In this document: in pieces, positions 31,119 through 40,850 of the stretch | How the letters are laid out: every line of letters begins with the position of its first letter | Numbering within the stretch: the stretch's first letter is position 1 | NCBI RefSeq assembly: GCF_000380005.1 | Contig: NZ_KB904196.1 | Span: forward strand, 1 to 64,000 | Origin: Streptococcus didelphis DSM 15616 | Lineage (GTDB): Bacteria > Bacillota > Bacilli > Lactobacillales > Streptococcaceae | Length of the DNA stretch: 64,000 nt | Reading direction: 5' to 3' | Notes under the pieces: generated by a model | What the model saw: the letters and a program-made list of their open reading frames with translations, nothing else | Databases searched by the model: none | What the model was told of the DNA's origin: nothing | Translations under genes and position numbers: made by a program

Positions 31119-32363
31119 ATGAATCCCATCTATTTGAAAAAATTTAGGAAAAAAATGAAATTGAGTCAAAAAGACTTTGCAGAGTGCGTTGGAATCGAAA
31201 GATCGCTTATATCTAAGTATGAGACTGGTAAAAAGTCATTGTCTTTAGAACGGTTTCAAGAAATTAAATCGTGTTTTGGTTATTTGAAGGATAATGATAA
31301 TACTAGATTACAGGTCATGATTGACTATGTGAGATTAACAATTAAAACGGTTATGGACCTTGAATTGTTTTGCCGTCACTTTTTACACTGTCGCTTTAAA
31401 GATTTTACGTCTGTTGAATCAAAGTTGATGAATTATAATCATATTTGGAAACGAGGGGATATTTGGATATTCGACTATGCAGATAAGCATGAAACAGGGA
31501 ATTTTCAGATTACCGTTCAATTATCGGGTCAAGGATGTCGTCAATTAGAGCTTCTTATGGAACAAGGACAATTTACTTGGATTGAGTGGTTGTCTCATCT
31601 AAGAGCCACCTATCGTGACGACTTAAATGTAACAAGATTTGATATTGCGATTGATGAACTATATTTGGGAAAAGATAAGGAACAAGAACAGTTTTTATTA
31701 TCGGATATGATCGCAAAATATTATCAACATGAACTTGACTTTGAGAGTTTAAGAACTTGGAATTATATTGGAGGTGGTGCTCTTAACTTTGAAGATTTGT
31801 CCGATATAGAACAAAATAGACAGGGGATTTCCCTATATTTTGGTAGTCGTCAGTCGGAAATGTATTTTAACTTTTATGAAAAGCGTTATGAACTGGCAAG
31901 GCAAGAAGGATTAACCGTTGAGGAAGCTTTAGAGATATTTGAATTATGGAATCGTTATGAAATAAGACTTGCTCAATCTAAAGCGAATAGTGTTGTAGAT
32001 GAAATGATTTCTGGAGTACCATTGGGAGAAATTGCTAGGGGACTAATCAATAGTAAATTAGATGTTTATGATGGCCAAAATCAATTTGGTGCTTTTTTAG
32101 CGGATCAAAAATGGCAAATGATGTTTGGAGGTGTTGAACCCTTGAAATTTGTTACAAGACCAGAACCTTATAATATTGATCGTACGATTCGTTGGTTGAT
32201 GCATCAGGTATCTGATTCTCTAGCTCTCGTCAATGAATATGATAGTTTGACGGCAGGAGATAATTTACAAATGATTATTAATGCGGGCGAGATTAATGAA
32301 CGTGGGGAAAAAATCTTAGACAATATAAAATCAGCGTTAGGATTGAGTAAGGGAGGAGGCTGA
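31119..32363 (+). CDS. mobT: MobT-type relaxase (Rep_trans family, Tn916 Orf20-like)
   Basis: The 414-residue protein has an N-terminal Cro/CI HTH (YLKKFRKKMKLSQKDFAECV, then SLISKYETGKKSLSL) and a replication-initiator-like relaxase domain with landmarks LNVTRFDIAIDELYLG (the metal-binding Asp pair) and GISLYFGSRQSEMYFNFYEK (with the Tyr that attaches to DNA). MobT enzymes nick oriT and start rolling-circle transfer. The ATG at 31119 follows AAAAAGG; a TTG at 31101 is another possible start, six codons longer. It overlaps the next gene by one base. Confidence 0.92.
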   Translation: MNPIYLKKFRKKMKLSQKDFAECVGIERSLISKYETGKKSLSLERFQEIKSCFGYLKDNDNTRLQVMIDYVRLTIKTVMDLELFCRHFLHCRFKDFTSVESKLMNYNHIWKRGDIWIFDYADKHETGNFQITVQLSGQGCRQLELLMEQGQFTWIEWLSHLRATYRDDLNVTRFDIAIDELYLGKDKEQEQFLLSDMIAKYYQHELDFESLRTWNYIGGGALNFEDLSDIEQNRQGISLYFGSRQSEMYFNFYEKRYELARQEGLTVEEALEIFELWNRYEIRLAQSKANSVVDEMISGVPLGEIARGLINSKLDVYDGQNQFGAFLADQKWQMMFGGVEPLKFVTRPEPYNIDRTIRWLMHQVSDSLALVNEYDSLTAGDNLQMIINAGEINERGEKILDNIKSALGLSKGGG

Positions 32364-32743
32364 TGCTGTATAAAGAAAATGAATTTAATTGCTTTGTGAA
32401 AAGCCGTGCTAAACTTAATATGATGATTGATATGGTGTCTAAGTTGATACCAGATAGAGAGTTTTATTACCCAGAAATACAACAAGGGAGCTTACTGGAC
32501 TATCAAAAAGATATTTATGACCTCATCAAAATTGGTTATTGTGGGGTTAGAGAAGTACAGGATAATTATAACAAGGAGTTAGAGCAACTAGTTACCACGA
32601 AACGAAGAATGTTAAAGTTTGGTTTATTTATGCAACCATTGGAAAAACAGCAGGATATTATCATTGATTTAGCAAGACGTTATCGTTTGCATAAGCAATT
32701 ACTTAGACAAAGAGAGTTATTTAGAGATGATGAATGTGAGTAG
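32363..32743 (+). CDS. Conserved ICE protein of unknown function
   Basis: The 126-residue protein is soluble, highly charged and helical (KSRAKLNMMIDMVSKLIPDR, RRYRLHKQLLRQRELFRDDE). GGAGGC stands two to seven bases before the ATG, which overlaps the MobT stop, so it is translated with the relaxase and could be its partner. I do not recognise the family. Confidence 0.7.
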   Translation: MLYKENEFNCFVKSRAKLNMMIDMVSKLIPDREFYYPEIQQGSLLDYQKDIYDLIKIGYCGVREVQDNYNKELEQLVTTKRRMLKFGLFMQPLEKQQDIIIDLARRYRLHKQLLRQRELFRDDECE

Positions 32744-32851
32744 GTTACCTACTTATTTTTATTTTGGGAGAAGTTATGATTATTAGAAGTCCAACGCAAG
32801 TAGTTAGCAACTAGTAGAACAATAATATAAAAATAAAAAGAGGAAAATAAT

Positions 32852-33124
32852 ATGTCAAATACACGTAGAGAAGCAGATAAAAAGTTGTTAGTTGTTACTC
32901 AAGAGCTATCAGAACTATTAGTTAGTCATCAGTATGAACAATCATGGGAAAAAGCTGGAGAGTTAAATAGTTTACTTAAAAAGCGTGAAGAATTGACTTT
33001 ACCAGGTTATATGGTCGACATGATTCAGCAACATTTGAAGTCATACTACTATCAAAATAATGTGATTAATAAAGCTCATAAGTCTATGTCAGCGATTGGT
33101 CATAAACTACAAGAATTTCATTAA
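32852..33124 (+). CDS. Small conserved ICE protein of unknown function
   Basis: The 90-residue helical, charged protein (RREADKKLLVVTQELSELLV ... INKAHKSMSAIGHKLQEFH) has AGAGG ten bases upstream. A terminator follows (33131-33157), so it is the last gene of the relaxase operon. No motif recognised. Confidence 0.65.
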   Translation: MSNTRREADKKLLVVTQELSELLVSHQYEQSWEKAGELNSLLKKREELTLPGYMVDMIQQHLKSYYYQNNVINKAHKSMSAIGHKLQEFH

Positions 33125-33130
33125 GGGTGA

Positions 33131-33157
33131 GAGCAAGTCAATGGCTTGCTCCTTTTT
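33131..33157 (+). terminator. Terminator before ardA
   Basis: GAGCAAG (33131-33137) and CTTGCTC (33145-33151) pair around seven bases, followed by T5. Confidence 0.85.
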
Positions 33158-33175
33158 AATTAAGGAGTGTCAAAA

Positions 33176-33658
33176 ATGGATGTTAGTGCAATTGTTAGAG
33201 ATATAAAAACTGGTAGAGCTACGTTAGTTTGTTTTCCTGTGGAGATTAGTGAGCTTAAGTTAGCTTTGTGTCTTTGTGAAGAAGATGATTTAGAGTATAT
33301 TATTGCAGATTCAGATTGTCAGTTACTAAAAGAACATGATTCTATTGAGATGATTAATCAATTTGTTGAACTGGTAGAGAATGTTGATAGTGACCTTGTT
33401 AAAGCAGTGCATCAGGTAACAGGTTATACTGCCTCAGACTTTGTGGATTATGATTTTAATTTTGGTGATTGTTGTTTACTGCCTGATGTAACAACTAGAC
33501 GAGAACTAGGTGAATATTATTTCGATGAATTAGGCGTACAAGGAGTTGGTAAAGAGGCTCTGGAGATGTATTTTGATCATGAAGCTTATGGTCGAGATAT
33601 TGACTTAGAAAGCCAAGGTGGTTTTTCAGACTACGGATATGTCGAAATATCAGGGTAA
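33176..33658 (+). CDS. ardA: ArdA antirestriction protein
   Basis: The 160-residue acidic protein matches the Tn916 Orf18/ArdA type in size and layout: EEDDLEYIIADSDCQLL, VTGYTASDFVDYDFNFGDCC, then DVTTRRELGEYYFDELGVQG and a C-terminal DHEAYGRDIDLESQGGFSDY. ArdA dimers imitate bent B-form DNA and block type I restriction, protecting incoming ICE DNA. The ATG at 33176 is eight bases after AAGGAG; a GTG three codons earlier would overlap that site. An N-truncated relative sits in relic B (5141-5548). Confidence 0.88.
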   Translation: MDVSAIVRDIKTGRATLVCFPVEISELKLALCLCEEDDLEYIIADSDCQLLKEHDSIEMINQFVELVENVDSDLVKAVHQVTGYTASDFVDYDFNFGDCCLLPDVTTRRELGEYYFDELGVQGVGKEALEMYFDHEAYGRDIDLESQGGFSDYGYVEISG

Positions 33659-33665
33659 GTAGATA

Positions 33666-34145
33666 ATGATTGCGCTTATCAGAACAAAAGAGAGAGGTTA
33701 CGGTAAAGATTTATGTCAACTTGATTTATTGAAGTTCACAGAAGAACAAGTTAGAAATCGCATGAAGGAAAGAGGAATCAAAGATGATACCTTTTTTATT
33801 TGTGGTTTTGTGGATTGGGAAGTTGATAGAATCATGTCACTTTCTGAAGCTTATCTTTTAAAACGTTGTCTTTTAGAGCTTTATGATGGTGATAGCTTCA
33901 TTATTAGATATTTACTTAAAAGAGGTTTAAGTGTAACTGAGATTGTTACGAAGCATTATCTTTTTTTGTCAAAAGATGAAACTATTGCAATGCAATCTTT
34001 GCTACAACATGCTGATATCAAAGCTATCATTGATTTTTTTTATAAATCAGGAACATGGGTTAATGCTATTAATGCGTATGTGGAACGTGGTATTTTACTA
34101 AATACACCCAAAGGATTTTATATTAGAAGAATGGAAGGGAGTTAA
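33666..34145 (+). CDS. Unknown protein encoded after ardA
   Basis: The 159-residue soluble protein begins MIALIRTKERGYGKDLCQLD, with segments FFICGFVDWEVDRIMSLSEA and FYKSGTWVNAINAYVERGIL. It lies seven bases after ardA and one base before TcpC. In relic B a short matching start (MLRAYI...) also follows the ArdA fragment, so the pair is traditional. I do not recognise a domain; a second antirestriction or accessory protein is possible. Confidence 0.65.
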   Translation: MIALIRTKERGYGKDLCQLDLLKFTEEQVRNRMKERGIKDDTFFICGFVDWEVDRIMSLSEAYLLKRCLLELYDGDSFIIRYLLKRGLSVTEIVTKHYLFLSKDETIAMQSLLQHADIKAIIDFFYKSGTWVNAINAYVERGILLNTPKGFYIRRMEGS

Positions 34146-35096
34146 ATGAATTTTGTTATCAAAATAAAAAAGTTTCTATTGAGATATTCAAAAAAAGAAA
34201 AAGAAGGGAAGCCTCCAAAAACAAAAGAAGTCAAACAGCGGACGGCCAATATGATGGTTTACGGTTTGTTAGGACTTCTTTTTTTAGTTGGTTTTTTGGG
34301 GGCATTACGAGCCATTGGTTTGTCGAATCAGGTAAATAGTTTAAAGGCTACGGTTTTATCAGGAAAGCAACAAATCCAAAAAGATACGAAGGAAACCTTA
34401 GACATCTCTAGAGTGCAATATTACATGAACAATTTTATTTATACTTACATCAATTATTCTGATGACACGGCTACAAAACGTAAAGAAGAATTAGATAATT
34501 ATTATTCTTTCTCAACAGCTAACCTTGTTGATGATGTCAAAAAGGAGCGTAAACTTCAGACTCAACGACTGATTAGTGTAGAACAAAAAGAGGACTATCA
34601 TGTTGCTTTAATGAGAATAGGCTATGAAGTAGATAGTAAACCTTATCAGATGACCTTGGCTATACCATTTCGTATGGCTAATGGGTTGTTGGCGATAGTA
34701 AGTCCTCCATATACTTTAGCGGAAGATCTTTTCCAAGGAAAATCAAAAACTTTTGAACGAAAAACCATGGATCAGGTCAAGAGTTTGTCTAAGCAAGAGG
34801 TGGTGTCTATACAAAAATTCTTACCAGTATTTTTTGATAAGTATGCCTTAAGTAATGAAACAGATTTGAAGTTGTTGATGAAACGTCCTGAACTGATGGG
34901 AGGAAATTATCAAGTCAAATCTTTAGACGTTAACAATGCTCTGTATTATCAAGATAAATCAAATCAAGTTGTGCAACTAATGGTTACCTTTGAAGATATG
35001 GTAACAGGAGGTACACGGTCAGAGAATTTCACTCTGTATCTGATTAAGTCAGATAATGGGTGGTATGTTGACAAGTTGTACCATTATTTTAGATAA
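34146..35096 (+). CDS. tcpC: TcpC-type conjugation channel protein (Tn916 Orf13-like)
   Basis: The 316-residue protein has a cytoplasmic basic start, one membrane segment (about 36-57, MVYGLLGLLFLVGFLGALRA) and an extracellular part made of two NTF2-like repeats (about 95-200 and 215-316, ending DNGWYVDKLYHYF), which is the TcpC/ConB fold. It assembles in the mating channel, facing the wall. It follows the previous gene's stop directly (TAAATG). Confidence 0.87.
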   Translation: MNFVIKIKKFLLRYSKKEKEGKPPKTKEVKQRTANMMVYGLLGLLFLVGFLGALRAIGLSNQVNSLKATVLSGKQQIQKDTKETLDISRVQYYMNNFIYTYINYSDDTATKRKEELDNYYSFSTANLVDDVKKERKLQTQRLISVEQKEDYHVALMRIGYEVDSKPYQMTLAIPFRMANGLLAIVSPPYTLAEDLFQGKSKTFERKTMDQVKSLSKQEVVSIQKFLPVFFDKYALSNETDLKLLMKRPELMGGNYQVKSLDVNNALYYQDKSNQVVQLMVTFEDMVTGGTRSENFTLYLIKSDNGWYVDKLYHYFR

Positions 35097-35113
35097 AAAG
35101 TGAGGTTTAATTA

Positions 35114-35383
35114 ATGAATGTATCAAAAGTAGGTCAAGTTGTTTTAACAGGAGGAGGTCCGAACGTTTCAGGACTAAAACAATTTTTTCAGGGAGATGGT
35201 ATTTATCTTATTAGCGTTATCTGTGCCTTTTTAGTGATTAAAAATTGGAAAAATGCAGATTGGCTAAAAGTTGGGTCGGTTCTCTCAATTTATGCGATTG
35301 TGGTGTCTTTGTTCAAAGGTCAAGAAATTCTTGCCTTTTTAGGAGGCATGCTTCGCTGGTTCGGTATTGAGACAGGCTTGTAA
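35114..35383 (+). CDS. TcpD-like small membrane protein of the conjugation channel
   Basis: The 89-residue protein has two membrane segments (about 28-45 and 52-72; YLISVICAFLVI, VLSIYAIVVSLF) and a Gly-rich start (VLTGGGPNVSGLKQF). Position between TcpC and TcpE identifies it as the TcpD/ConC-type component. GTGAGG lies upstream. It ends two bases before TcpE. Confidence 0.75.
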   Translation: MNVSKVGQVVLTGGGPNVSGLKQFFQGDGIYLISVICAFLVIKNWKNADWLKVGSVLSIYAIVVSLFKGQEILAFLGGMLRWFGIETGL

Positions 35384-35385
35384 AA

Positions 35386-35796
35386 ATGGAAGAAGAAAAA
35401 TATTTCGACTATGGTAGGGGCTTAAATGCTCCTTACTGGATTCAGGAAATTAAAACATCAAAAGGAAAGTTACTGTGGTATTTCTCAACGCCAATGCAGC
35501 TTTCCTTTTTTATTGTTTTCTTTTTGATTTTAGTATTGATGTTGACAGTCTTTTCGGCTCCTATGCAACTGCTAAATCGGCTGACACATTCTGTTTCTCT
35601 GTTACTGTACTGGTTTGTCCCATATCGACTTTCAAAATTTTATACGGAGTACGAGCCACAAGGTAAAAAGATGCATACTTATCTTTGGGACTATCTTATC
35701 TATTTAGTAGACTATGGCTTTAACAAAAAAGCTGTTTATCAGGGAGAAAGAGTTGAGGTATTAGAAGAAATTGTATTTGAACAAACAAACATTTAA
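35386..35796 (+). CDS. tcpE: TcpE-family conjugation protein (Tn916 Orf17-like)
   Basis: The 136-residue protein has the TcpE layout: short N-terminus with YFDYGRGLNAPYWIQEIKTS, two membrane segments (about 42-62 and 68-84) and a conserved tail KMHTYLWDYLIYLVDYGFNK. It is a channel component near the VirB4-like ATPase (ConD in ICEBs1). The start follows the preceding stop by two bases, with no strong ribosome site of its own, so coupling is likely. Confidence 0.85.
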   Translation: MEEEKYFDYGRGLNAPYWIQEIKTSKGKLLWYFSTPMQLSFFIVFFLILVLMLTVFSAPMQLLNRLTHSVSLLLYWFVPYRLSKFYTEYEPQGKKMHTYLWDYLIYLVDYGFNKKAVYQGERVEVLEEIVFEQTNI

Positions 35797-35816
35797 AGAT
35801 TAAGAAAGGAAATCAG

Positions 35817-38318
35817 ATGGTAAAAAAGTTGGAATATCCAATTGATAGCATTCACAGTAATTTAGCTTTGCGAAAAGATAAAGTGGTTATTGCCTACTAT
35901 CGGATTCCAAATACACCAATCACTATTACTGATAGTGATAAAAAAGATAGTCATAAGGACAAGGTAGCACAGGTTATCAAAAAATTAGCTAAGTACAAGC
36001 ATTTTGATATTTCGCTGATACCAAAAGATTACCTTTTGCAGGAAAAAATGTCTGATTTTATTGGTGATTTGGCAGATGATGTTAAGGCTTTAGGTGTAGA
36101 GACGTTGAATTACACTGTTGACACATTAACAGATGAAATCGAAATACCTTATCAATTTGATTGGGTTATTGGTGTTAATCTAGGTAGGCATGTAATGAGT
36201 GCCACCCTAAAAGAACTTGCGGTAAAGCAATTAGATTTAATTGCAGATAATGTCGCTTCTTTACTGGGATATACTGTGGAGCTTGATAAGGAGTGGTATA
36301 AAGAGTACAAAGATGAAGAATTATTGTTGTATGGTTTGTTATCGTCACTAAAAGCTAAGAGATTATCTGAAGAAGATTTGTTTTATTATCAACGTATGCA
36401 ATACTTACGTTATATTCCACACGCTAAAAATGAAGTTATTGCCAATAGAACATTGTTAAACGTAACAGATACTTTGATTAAGCCACTGTCAGGTGGTTTT
36501 TTAAAGTTAGAAAGTCCGTATGGTAGTTCATTTGTAACTATTCTTCCAGTAGGAAGATTTTCAACAATATTTAATGGATTTCATCTTGGTGAACTTGTTC
36601 AACGTATGAGTTTTCCAGTTGAATTGAGATTTAAAGCAGAATTTATAGATAAGACAAAACTTGGTGGGACAATGGGTCGCTCCAATACACGTTATGATCA
36701 AATTATGAAGGAAGCTTATTCAACGAATACAGTTCAACAAGATGATATATTAATGGGTGCTTACTCATTAAAAGACTTGATGAAGAAAGTTGGGAATAAA
36801 GAAGAAATCATTGAATATGGTTGTTTTTTGGTGGTTTCTGGGTCTAGTCTCAAACAATTAAGGCAGCGTAGACATGCTGTTTTAAGTTACTTTGCGGATA
36901 TGCAGGTTGCGGTTCATGAAGCTAGTCACGACACCCCTTACCTCTTTCAAGCCTTGTTATATGGTCAAAACTTACAAAAGACCACTCGTAAGTGGAATCA
37001 TTTAGTAACTAGTCGCGGATTTAGTGAAATGATGTTATTTACCAATACCCAGTCAGGTAACAGGATTGGCTGGTATATTGGACGAGTAGATAATCGTTTA
37101 TCTGCTTGGGATAATATTGGTGAAGCGATTATGGGATCTAAGAATTTAGTTTTGTTCAATGCAACGGTTGCGAATAAGGAAGATGTTGCTGGGAAAGTAA
37201 CTAAAAATCCTCATATTATCATTACAGGTGCGACAGGTCAGGGGAAATCCTATCTTGCACAAATGATTTTTTTACACACTGCGCAACAAAATGTCAGAGT
37301 ACTTTACATTGACCCTAAGAGGGAGCTAAGGCAACACTATTTACAAGTAGTATCTGATCCAGACTATGCAAAACAATTCCCACTTAGAAAGGAACAGATT
37401 GAGCAAATTAATTTTGTGACGTTAGATAGTGCTGTTAAGGCAAACCATGGGGTTTTAGATCCTATTGTTATCTTGGATAAAGAAGATGCCTCATCTACTG
37501 CCAAAAATATGTTACTTTATCTGTTAAGAAATGCGACAGAAGTTAAAATTGTACAAACTACTGCTTTAACAGAGGCAATTAGTGAGGTGATTTCAAGACG
37601 TGAAAATGGGGAAGTCGTTGGCTTTAATCAGGTCATTGAGACATTATGTCAATCAGATCATCAGGATATTGTAGATGTGGGACATTATTTTAAAGCCATT
37701 ATTAAAAATTCTATTTTGGAATTGGCTTTTTCAGATGGTAATGTCAAGGGGTTATCCTATGAAGAACGTGTGACAGTGCTGGAAGTTGCAGACCTTTCCT
37801 TGCCAAAAGATGGAGCTGAACATATTTCTGATCATGAGACGAATTCCATTGCCCTCATGTTTGCCTTAGGTGCTTTTTGTAAGCACTTTGGGGAACGAAC
37901 CAATGAGGAAACTGTTGAAATTTTTGATGAAGCATGGATTCTCATGCAATCATCTGAAGGAAAGGCGGTTATTAAGTCCATGCGTCGTGTGGGTCGATCT
38001 AAGTATAATGTTTTAATGTTGGTGTCTCAATCGGTACATGATGCCGAAAATGATGACGATACGACTGGTTTTGGTACTATTTTTGCTTTTTATGAAAAAT
38101 CAGAACGTGAAGCCATCTTAAATCATGTTGGTTTGGAAGTGAACGAAAAAAACTTGGAATGGATTGATAACATGATTTCAGGTCAATGCCTTTATTATGA
38201 TGTTTACGGGAATCTAAATATGATGTCTGTTCACAACATTCACCCTGATATTGATCCTTTACTAAAACCAATGAAACAATCTGTTTCAAGCCATCTAGAA
38301 AATAAATATGCTTCGTAG
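35817..38318 (+). CDS. VirB4-like conjugation ATPase (Tn916 Orf16/ConE-like)
   Basis: The 833-residue protein has an N-terminal domain (1-430) and a C-terminal AAA-type ATPase: Walker A IITGATGQGKSYLAQM (about residue 472), Walker B EIFDEAWILMQSSEGK (about 702) and RRVGRSKYNVLMLVSQSVHD. It is the motor of the mating apparatus, acting at the inner face of the membrane with the VirB6-like protein encoded next. AAAGGAAATCAG precedes the ATG. No frameshift seen. Confidence 0.93.
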   Translation: MVKKLEYPIDSIHSNLALRKDKVVIAYYRIPNTPITITDSDKKDSHKDKVAQVIKKLAKYKHFDISLIPKDYLLQEKMSDFIGDLADDVKALGVETLNYTVDTLTDEIEIPYQFDWVIGVNLGRHVMSATLKELAVKQLDLIADNVASLLGYTVELDKEWYKEYKDEELLLYGLLSSLKAKRLSEEDLFYYQRMQYLRYIPHAKNEVIANRTLLNVTDTLIKPLSGGFLKLESPYGSSFVTILPVGRFSTIFNGFHLGELVQRMSFPVELRFKAEFIDKTKLGGTMGRSNTRYDQIMKEAYSTNTVQQDDILMGAYSLKDLMKKVGNKEEIIEYGCFLVVSGSSLKQLRQRRHAVLSYFADMQVAVHEASHDTPYLFQALLYGQNLQKTTRKWNHLVTSRGFSEMMLFTNTQSGNRIGWYIGRVDNRLSAWDNIGEAIMGSKNLVLFNATVANKEDVAGKVTKNPHIIITGATGQGKSYLAQMIFLHTAQQNVRVLYIDPKRELRQHYLQVVSDPDYAKQFPLRKEQIEQINFVTLDSAVKANHGVLDPIVILDKEDASSTAKNMLLYLLRNATEVKIVQTTALTEAISEVISRRENGEVVGFNQVIETLCQSDHQDIVDVGHYFKAIIKNSILELAFSDGNVKGLSYEERVTVLEVADLSLPKDGAEHISDHETNSIALMFALGAFCKHFGERTNEETVEIFDEAWILMQSSEGKAVIKSMRRVGRSKYNVLMLVSQSVHDAENDDDTTGFGTIFAFYEKSEREAILNHVGLEVNEKNLEWIDNMISGQCLYYDVYGNLNMMSVHNIHPDIDPLLKPMKQSVSSHLENKYAS

Positions 38319-38332
38319 AAAGGAGATGCTAC

Positions 38333-40663
38333 ATGGATAAGATTGATGATGGATTAATAGCTTCTACTTTTCAGAAGGTTAAGGATGTGGATATTTTTGC
38401 GTTAAAGGCTTACATGGAAAAGACGCAAGGAATTGAAACGGGATTACAGGTAACTTTGACAGATATTTTTGTTAATTTCCCTTTTTTCTTGCTTAACTTG
38501 ATCGTTGGTTTCTTCTCCATTATTTTACGATTCTTTGAAAACTTTAGTTTATATGATACTTACCGTCAGACTGTGTTTGATAGTTCCAAGGTTTTGTGGG
38601 ATAACCTCTCTAAATCCGCAGATTTTACGAATTCATTACTCTATCTCTTAATTGCCTTATCCGCTTTCTCCATTTTTCTAGCCTTTATTTTTTCAAAAGG
38701 TGATTTTTCAAGACGCTTACTCCATTTGTTTGCGGTTACATTATTAGCGTTTGGTTACTTTGGGACGGTGCAGTCAACTTCTGGCGGTGTCTATGTGCTG
38801 GATATGGTTCATTCGGTAGCTAGTTCTTTTAGTGATGCAGTAACTAATCTATCGGTAGTGAGTCCAGAAGATGAGAAGCAAACCATTTCTCATAAGGCTT
38901 CGGTGGCTGATAATTATATTATGAAAACGTCTTATACAGCCTATCTTTATGTAAATACAGGTCAGTTAAACGGTAGTTTTCATAATAATCAAACGGGACA
39001 AGATGAAGTACTAGATAATAGTAAAATTTTAGGTAAATATGATAAAGATGGTCAATTTATAACACCTAAGAGTCAAAAAATCTTAGACTATACTGACTTT
39101 TTAGGGGGTGATGCAAATGATGGGAAAGAAAAAAATAGGTGGTTGTCAGCTGTTAGTGACTATATTTGGATCAAGTCTATTTATGTTATTTTGAAAATTT
39201 TTGAAGCTGTGATATTAGCTATACCTTTATTATTGATTCAATTAATTGCCTTTTTAGCAGATATTGTGGTCATCTTGTTAATGTTTCTATTCCCACTGGC
39301 CTTATTGGTATCCTTTCTACCTAAAATGCAACACATTGCCTTTAATATGCTCAAGTTAATGCTTGGGAGTGTTTCTTTTCCAGCCTTAACAGGCTTTTTA
39401 ACTTTAATAGTCTTTTATATACAATCATTGATTGCGACATTTATTAAGTCTCGATTTACAGATGGTGATTTATTAAGTAGCAGCAACCTTAAAGGTCAAT
39501 CTATTTTATTTATGTTGTTTATTACCATTATTATTCAGGGTGTTGTTTTTTGGCAAATTTGGAAACACAAGGAAAAGGTATTGAGTTTAATTGTAGGATC
39601 TAGTGCAGCACAAGCTGTCACACAAGCAGGAAATATGGTTGCCCAACAAGCAAACGGTTTAGGAGTTACACCTAAAAATATCTATGATAAGGCACATGAT
39701 GTTTCTAATCTTGCAATGATGGGAGCTGGTTATGGTGTTGGTAGTCTTGTGCATGCTAGAGAAAATCTGAATGCCATTAAAAATCGTTTCAGAGGAGATA
39801 ATACTTCTGATTACAATGACCTTTCCAATGAAACTAATTTTGACCATCAGTTTTCAGAATCTGGAGGTTTTGTAGGAGATCAAGAATTTTCTGAAGGTAG
39901 TGTTTCTCGTATGTCTGATGATAGGAATCCTCTTTCTGATTATCAAGAAGAACAAGCTGTTTATGATAACCAGGAGTATGATCAAGAGAATAACTTTTCT
40001 TATGATAGTTTCGATTTTTCACAAGGAACTGATTTCGAGAGGGATAATCTAAACAGTCAATCTTTTGATGGCTCCTTAGATGATTCAGAACCGTTGGATC
40101 ATCAGTTTTCAACGAATGTTTCTAAATCTAGTCAGACGATTGAATCAACTGGTCATGATATTTCTTATGATTTACCAGTTGTTAATGAGGAAATGAAAAG
40201 TCCGTTTTTGTCAGAAAGTGATTATCAATCTAAAGGATTTTCATCTGGGGTTGAAACTCCCGAGATAGACGATATGATTTATCAAAGCAATCAAAAGGGA
40301 AATATTTCTACTGCAAATAATTATCCCTCTGATAAAAAACCTTTGGAAAATTCATTTGAATCTCCAATTGTTCCCGAAAGGTCTGAACCAGCAACAAACG
40401 CTAAAGAACCATTTAATTCTCAAGCAGAATATCAACGACTAAAAGCTAAACGGCAAAAACCTCTAGGAAATCGTCAAAAAGCTAAGTTAGAAGCAGAATT
40501 AGGTCAATTTACAGATGATGACAGTTATTATAAAGCACATGGAAGAACTGCCTTTCAAAGAGGGTTTAATGCCAGTAAATCAAAAGAGTTACGGTTAAAA
40601 CAAAATGTAGAAAGAAAGGCGACTATTTTAGCTGAATTAGATAAACTTAGAGGACATGTTTAA
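38333..40663 (+). CDS. VirB6-like polytopic channel protein (Tn916 Orf15/ConG-like)
   Basis: The 776-residue protein has about seven membrane segments in its first 430 residues (for example VNFPFFLLNLIVGFFSIIL, VVILLMFLFPLALLVSFLP, LFMLFITIIIQGVVFWQIW) with a large loop between them, and then an acidic and Gln/Ser-rich cytoplasmic tail of about 330 residues ending in a basic section (RQKPLGNRQKAKLEAELGQF). AAAGGAG lies upstream. It forms the transmembrane core of the mating channel with VirB4-like and Tcp proteins. Confidence 0.88.
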   Translation: MDKIDDGLIASTFQKVKDVDIFALKAYMEKTQGIETGLQVTLTDIFVNFPFFLLNLIVGFFSIILRFFENFSLYDTYRQTVFDSSKVLWDNLSKSADFTNSLLYLLIALSAFSIFLAFIFSKGDFSRRLLHLFAVTLLAFGYFGTVQSTSGGVYVLDMVHSVASSFSDAVTNLSVVSPEDEKQTISHKASVADNYIMKTSYTAYLYVNTGQLNGSFHNNQTGQDEVLDNSKILGKYDKDGQFITPKSQKILDYTDFLGGDANDGKEKNRWLSAVSDYIWIKSIYVILKIFEAVILAIPLLLIQLIAFLADIVVILLMFLFPLALLVSFLPKMQHIAFNMLKLMLGSVSFPALTGFLTLIVFYIQSLIATFIKSRFTDGDLLSSSNLKGQSILFMLFITIIIQGVVFWQIWKHKEKVLSLIVGSSAAQAVTQAGNMVAQQANGLGVTPKNIYDKAHDVSNLAMMGAGYGVGSLVHARENLNAIKNRFRGDNTSDYNDLSNETNFDHQFSESGGFVGDQEFSEGSVSRMSDDRNPLSDYQEEQAVYDNQEYDQENNFSYDSFDFSQGTDFERDNLNSQSFDGSLDDSEPLDHQFSTNVSKSSQTIESTGHDISYDLPVVNEEMKSPFLSESDYQSKGFSSGVETPEIDDMIYQSNQKGNISTANNYPSDKKPLENSFESPIVPERSEPATNAKEPFNSQAEYQRLKAKRQKPLGNRQKAKLEAELGQFTDDDSYYKAHGRTAFQRGFNASKSKELRLKQNVERKATILAELDKLRGHV

Positions 40664-40690
40664 AAGAAGTATTGTGATGTCATCAAATAG

Positions 40691-40719
40691 TTGCTTAATT
40701 TGGAGATAAGGGTTATAAT
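40691..40719 (+). promoter_or_regulatory. Promoter of the putative antitoxin RNA
   Basis: TTGCTT (40691-40696), 17 bp, TATAAT (40714-40719), transcribing right toward the toxin gene. Confidence 0.75.
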
Positions 40720-40725
40720 GAAAAT

Positions 40726-40850
40726 AGAAAAAGGGCAGTTGTGGAAACAACTACCCAAAGCAGAACCGTTTAAGACGGTGGCTTATCTTAATTATTAAAA
40801 AATAACCGGAACTCGCCAAAGTTTAGACGGTTATTTTTTATTGTTTAATT
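40726..40850 (+). ncRNA. Antitoxin-type small RNA opposing the holin-like toxin gene
   Basis: Start inferred from the promoter at 40691-40719. It has a 5' hairpin (GGGCAGTTGT / ACAACTACCC, 40733-40755) and ends in a bidirectional terminator (AATAACCG 40801-40808, CGGTTATT 40828-40835) that it shares, on the other strand, with the toxin mRNA. The overlap at the 3' ends allows antisense pairing of about 50 bases or so. No open frame. Confidence 0.6.
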
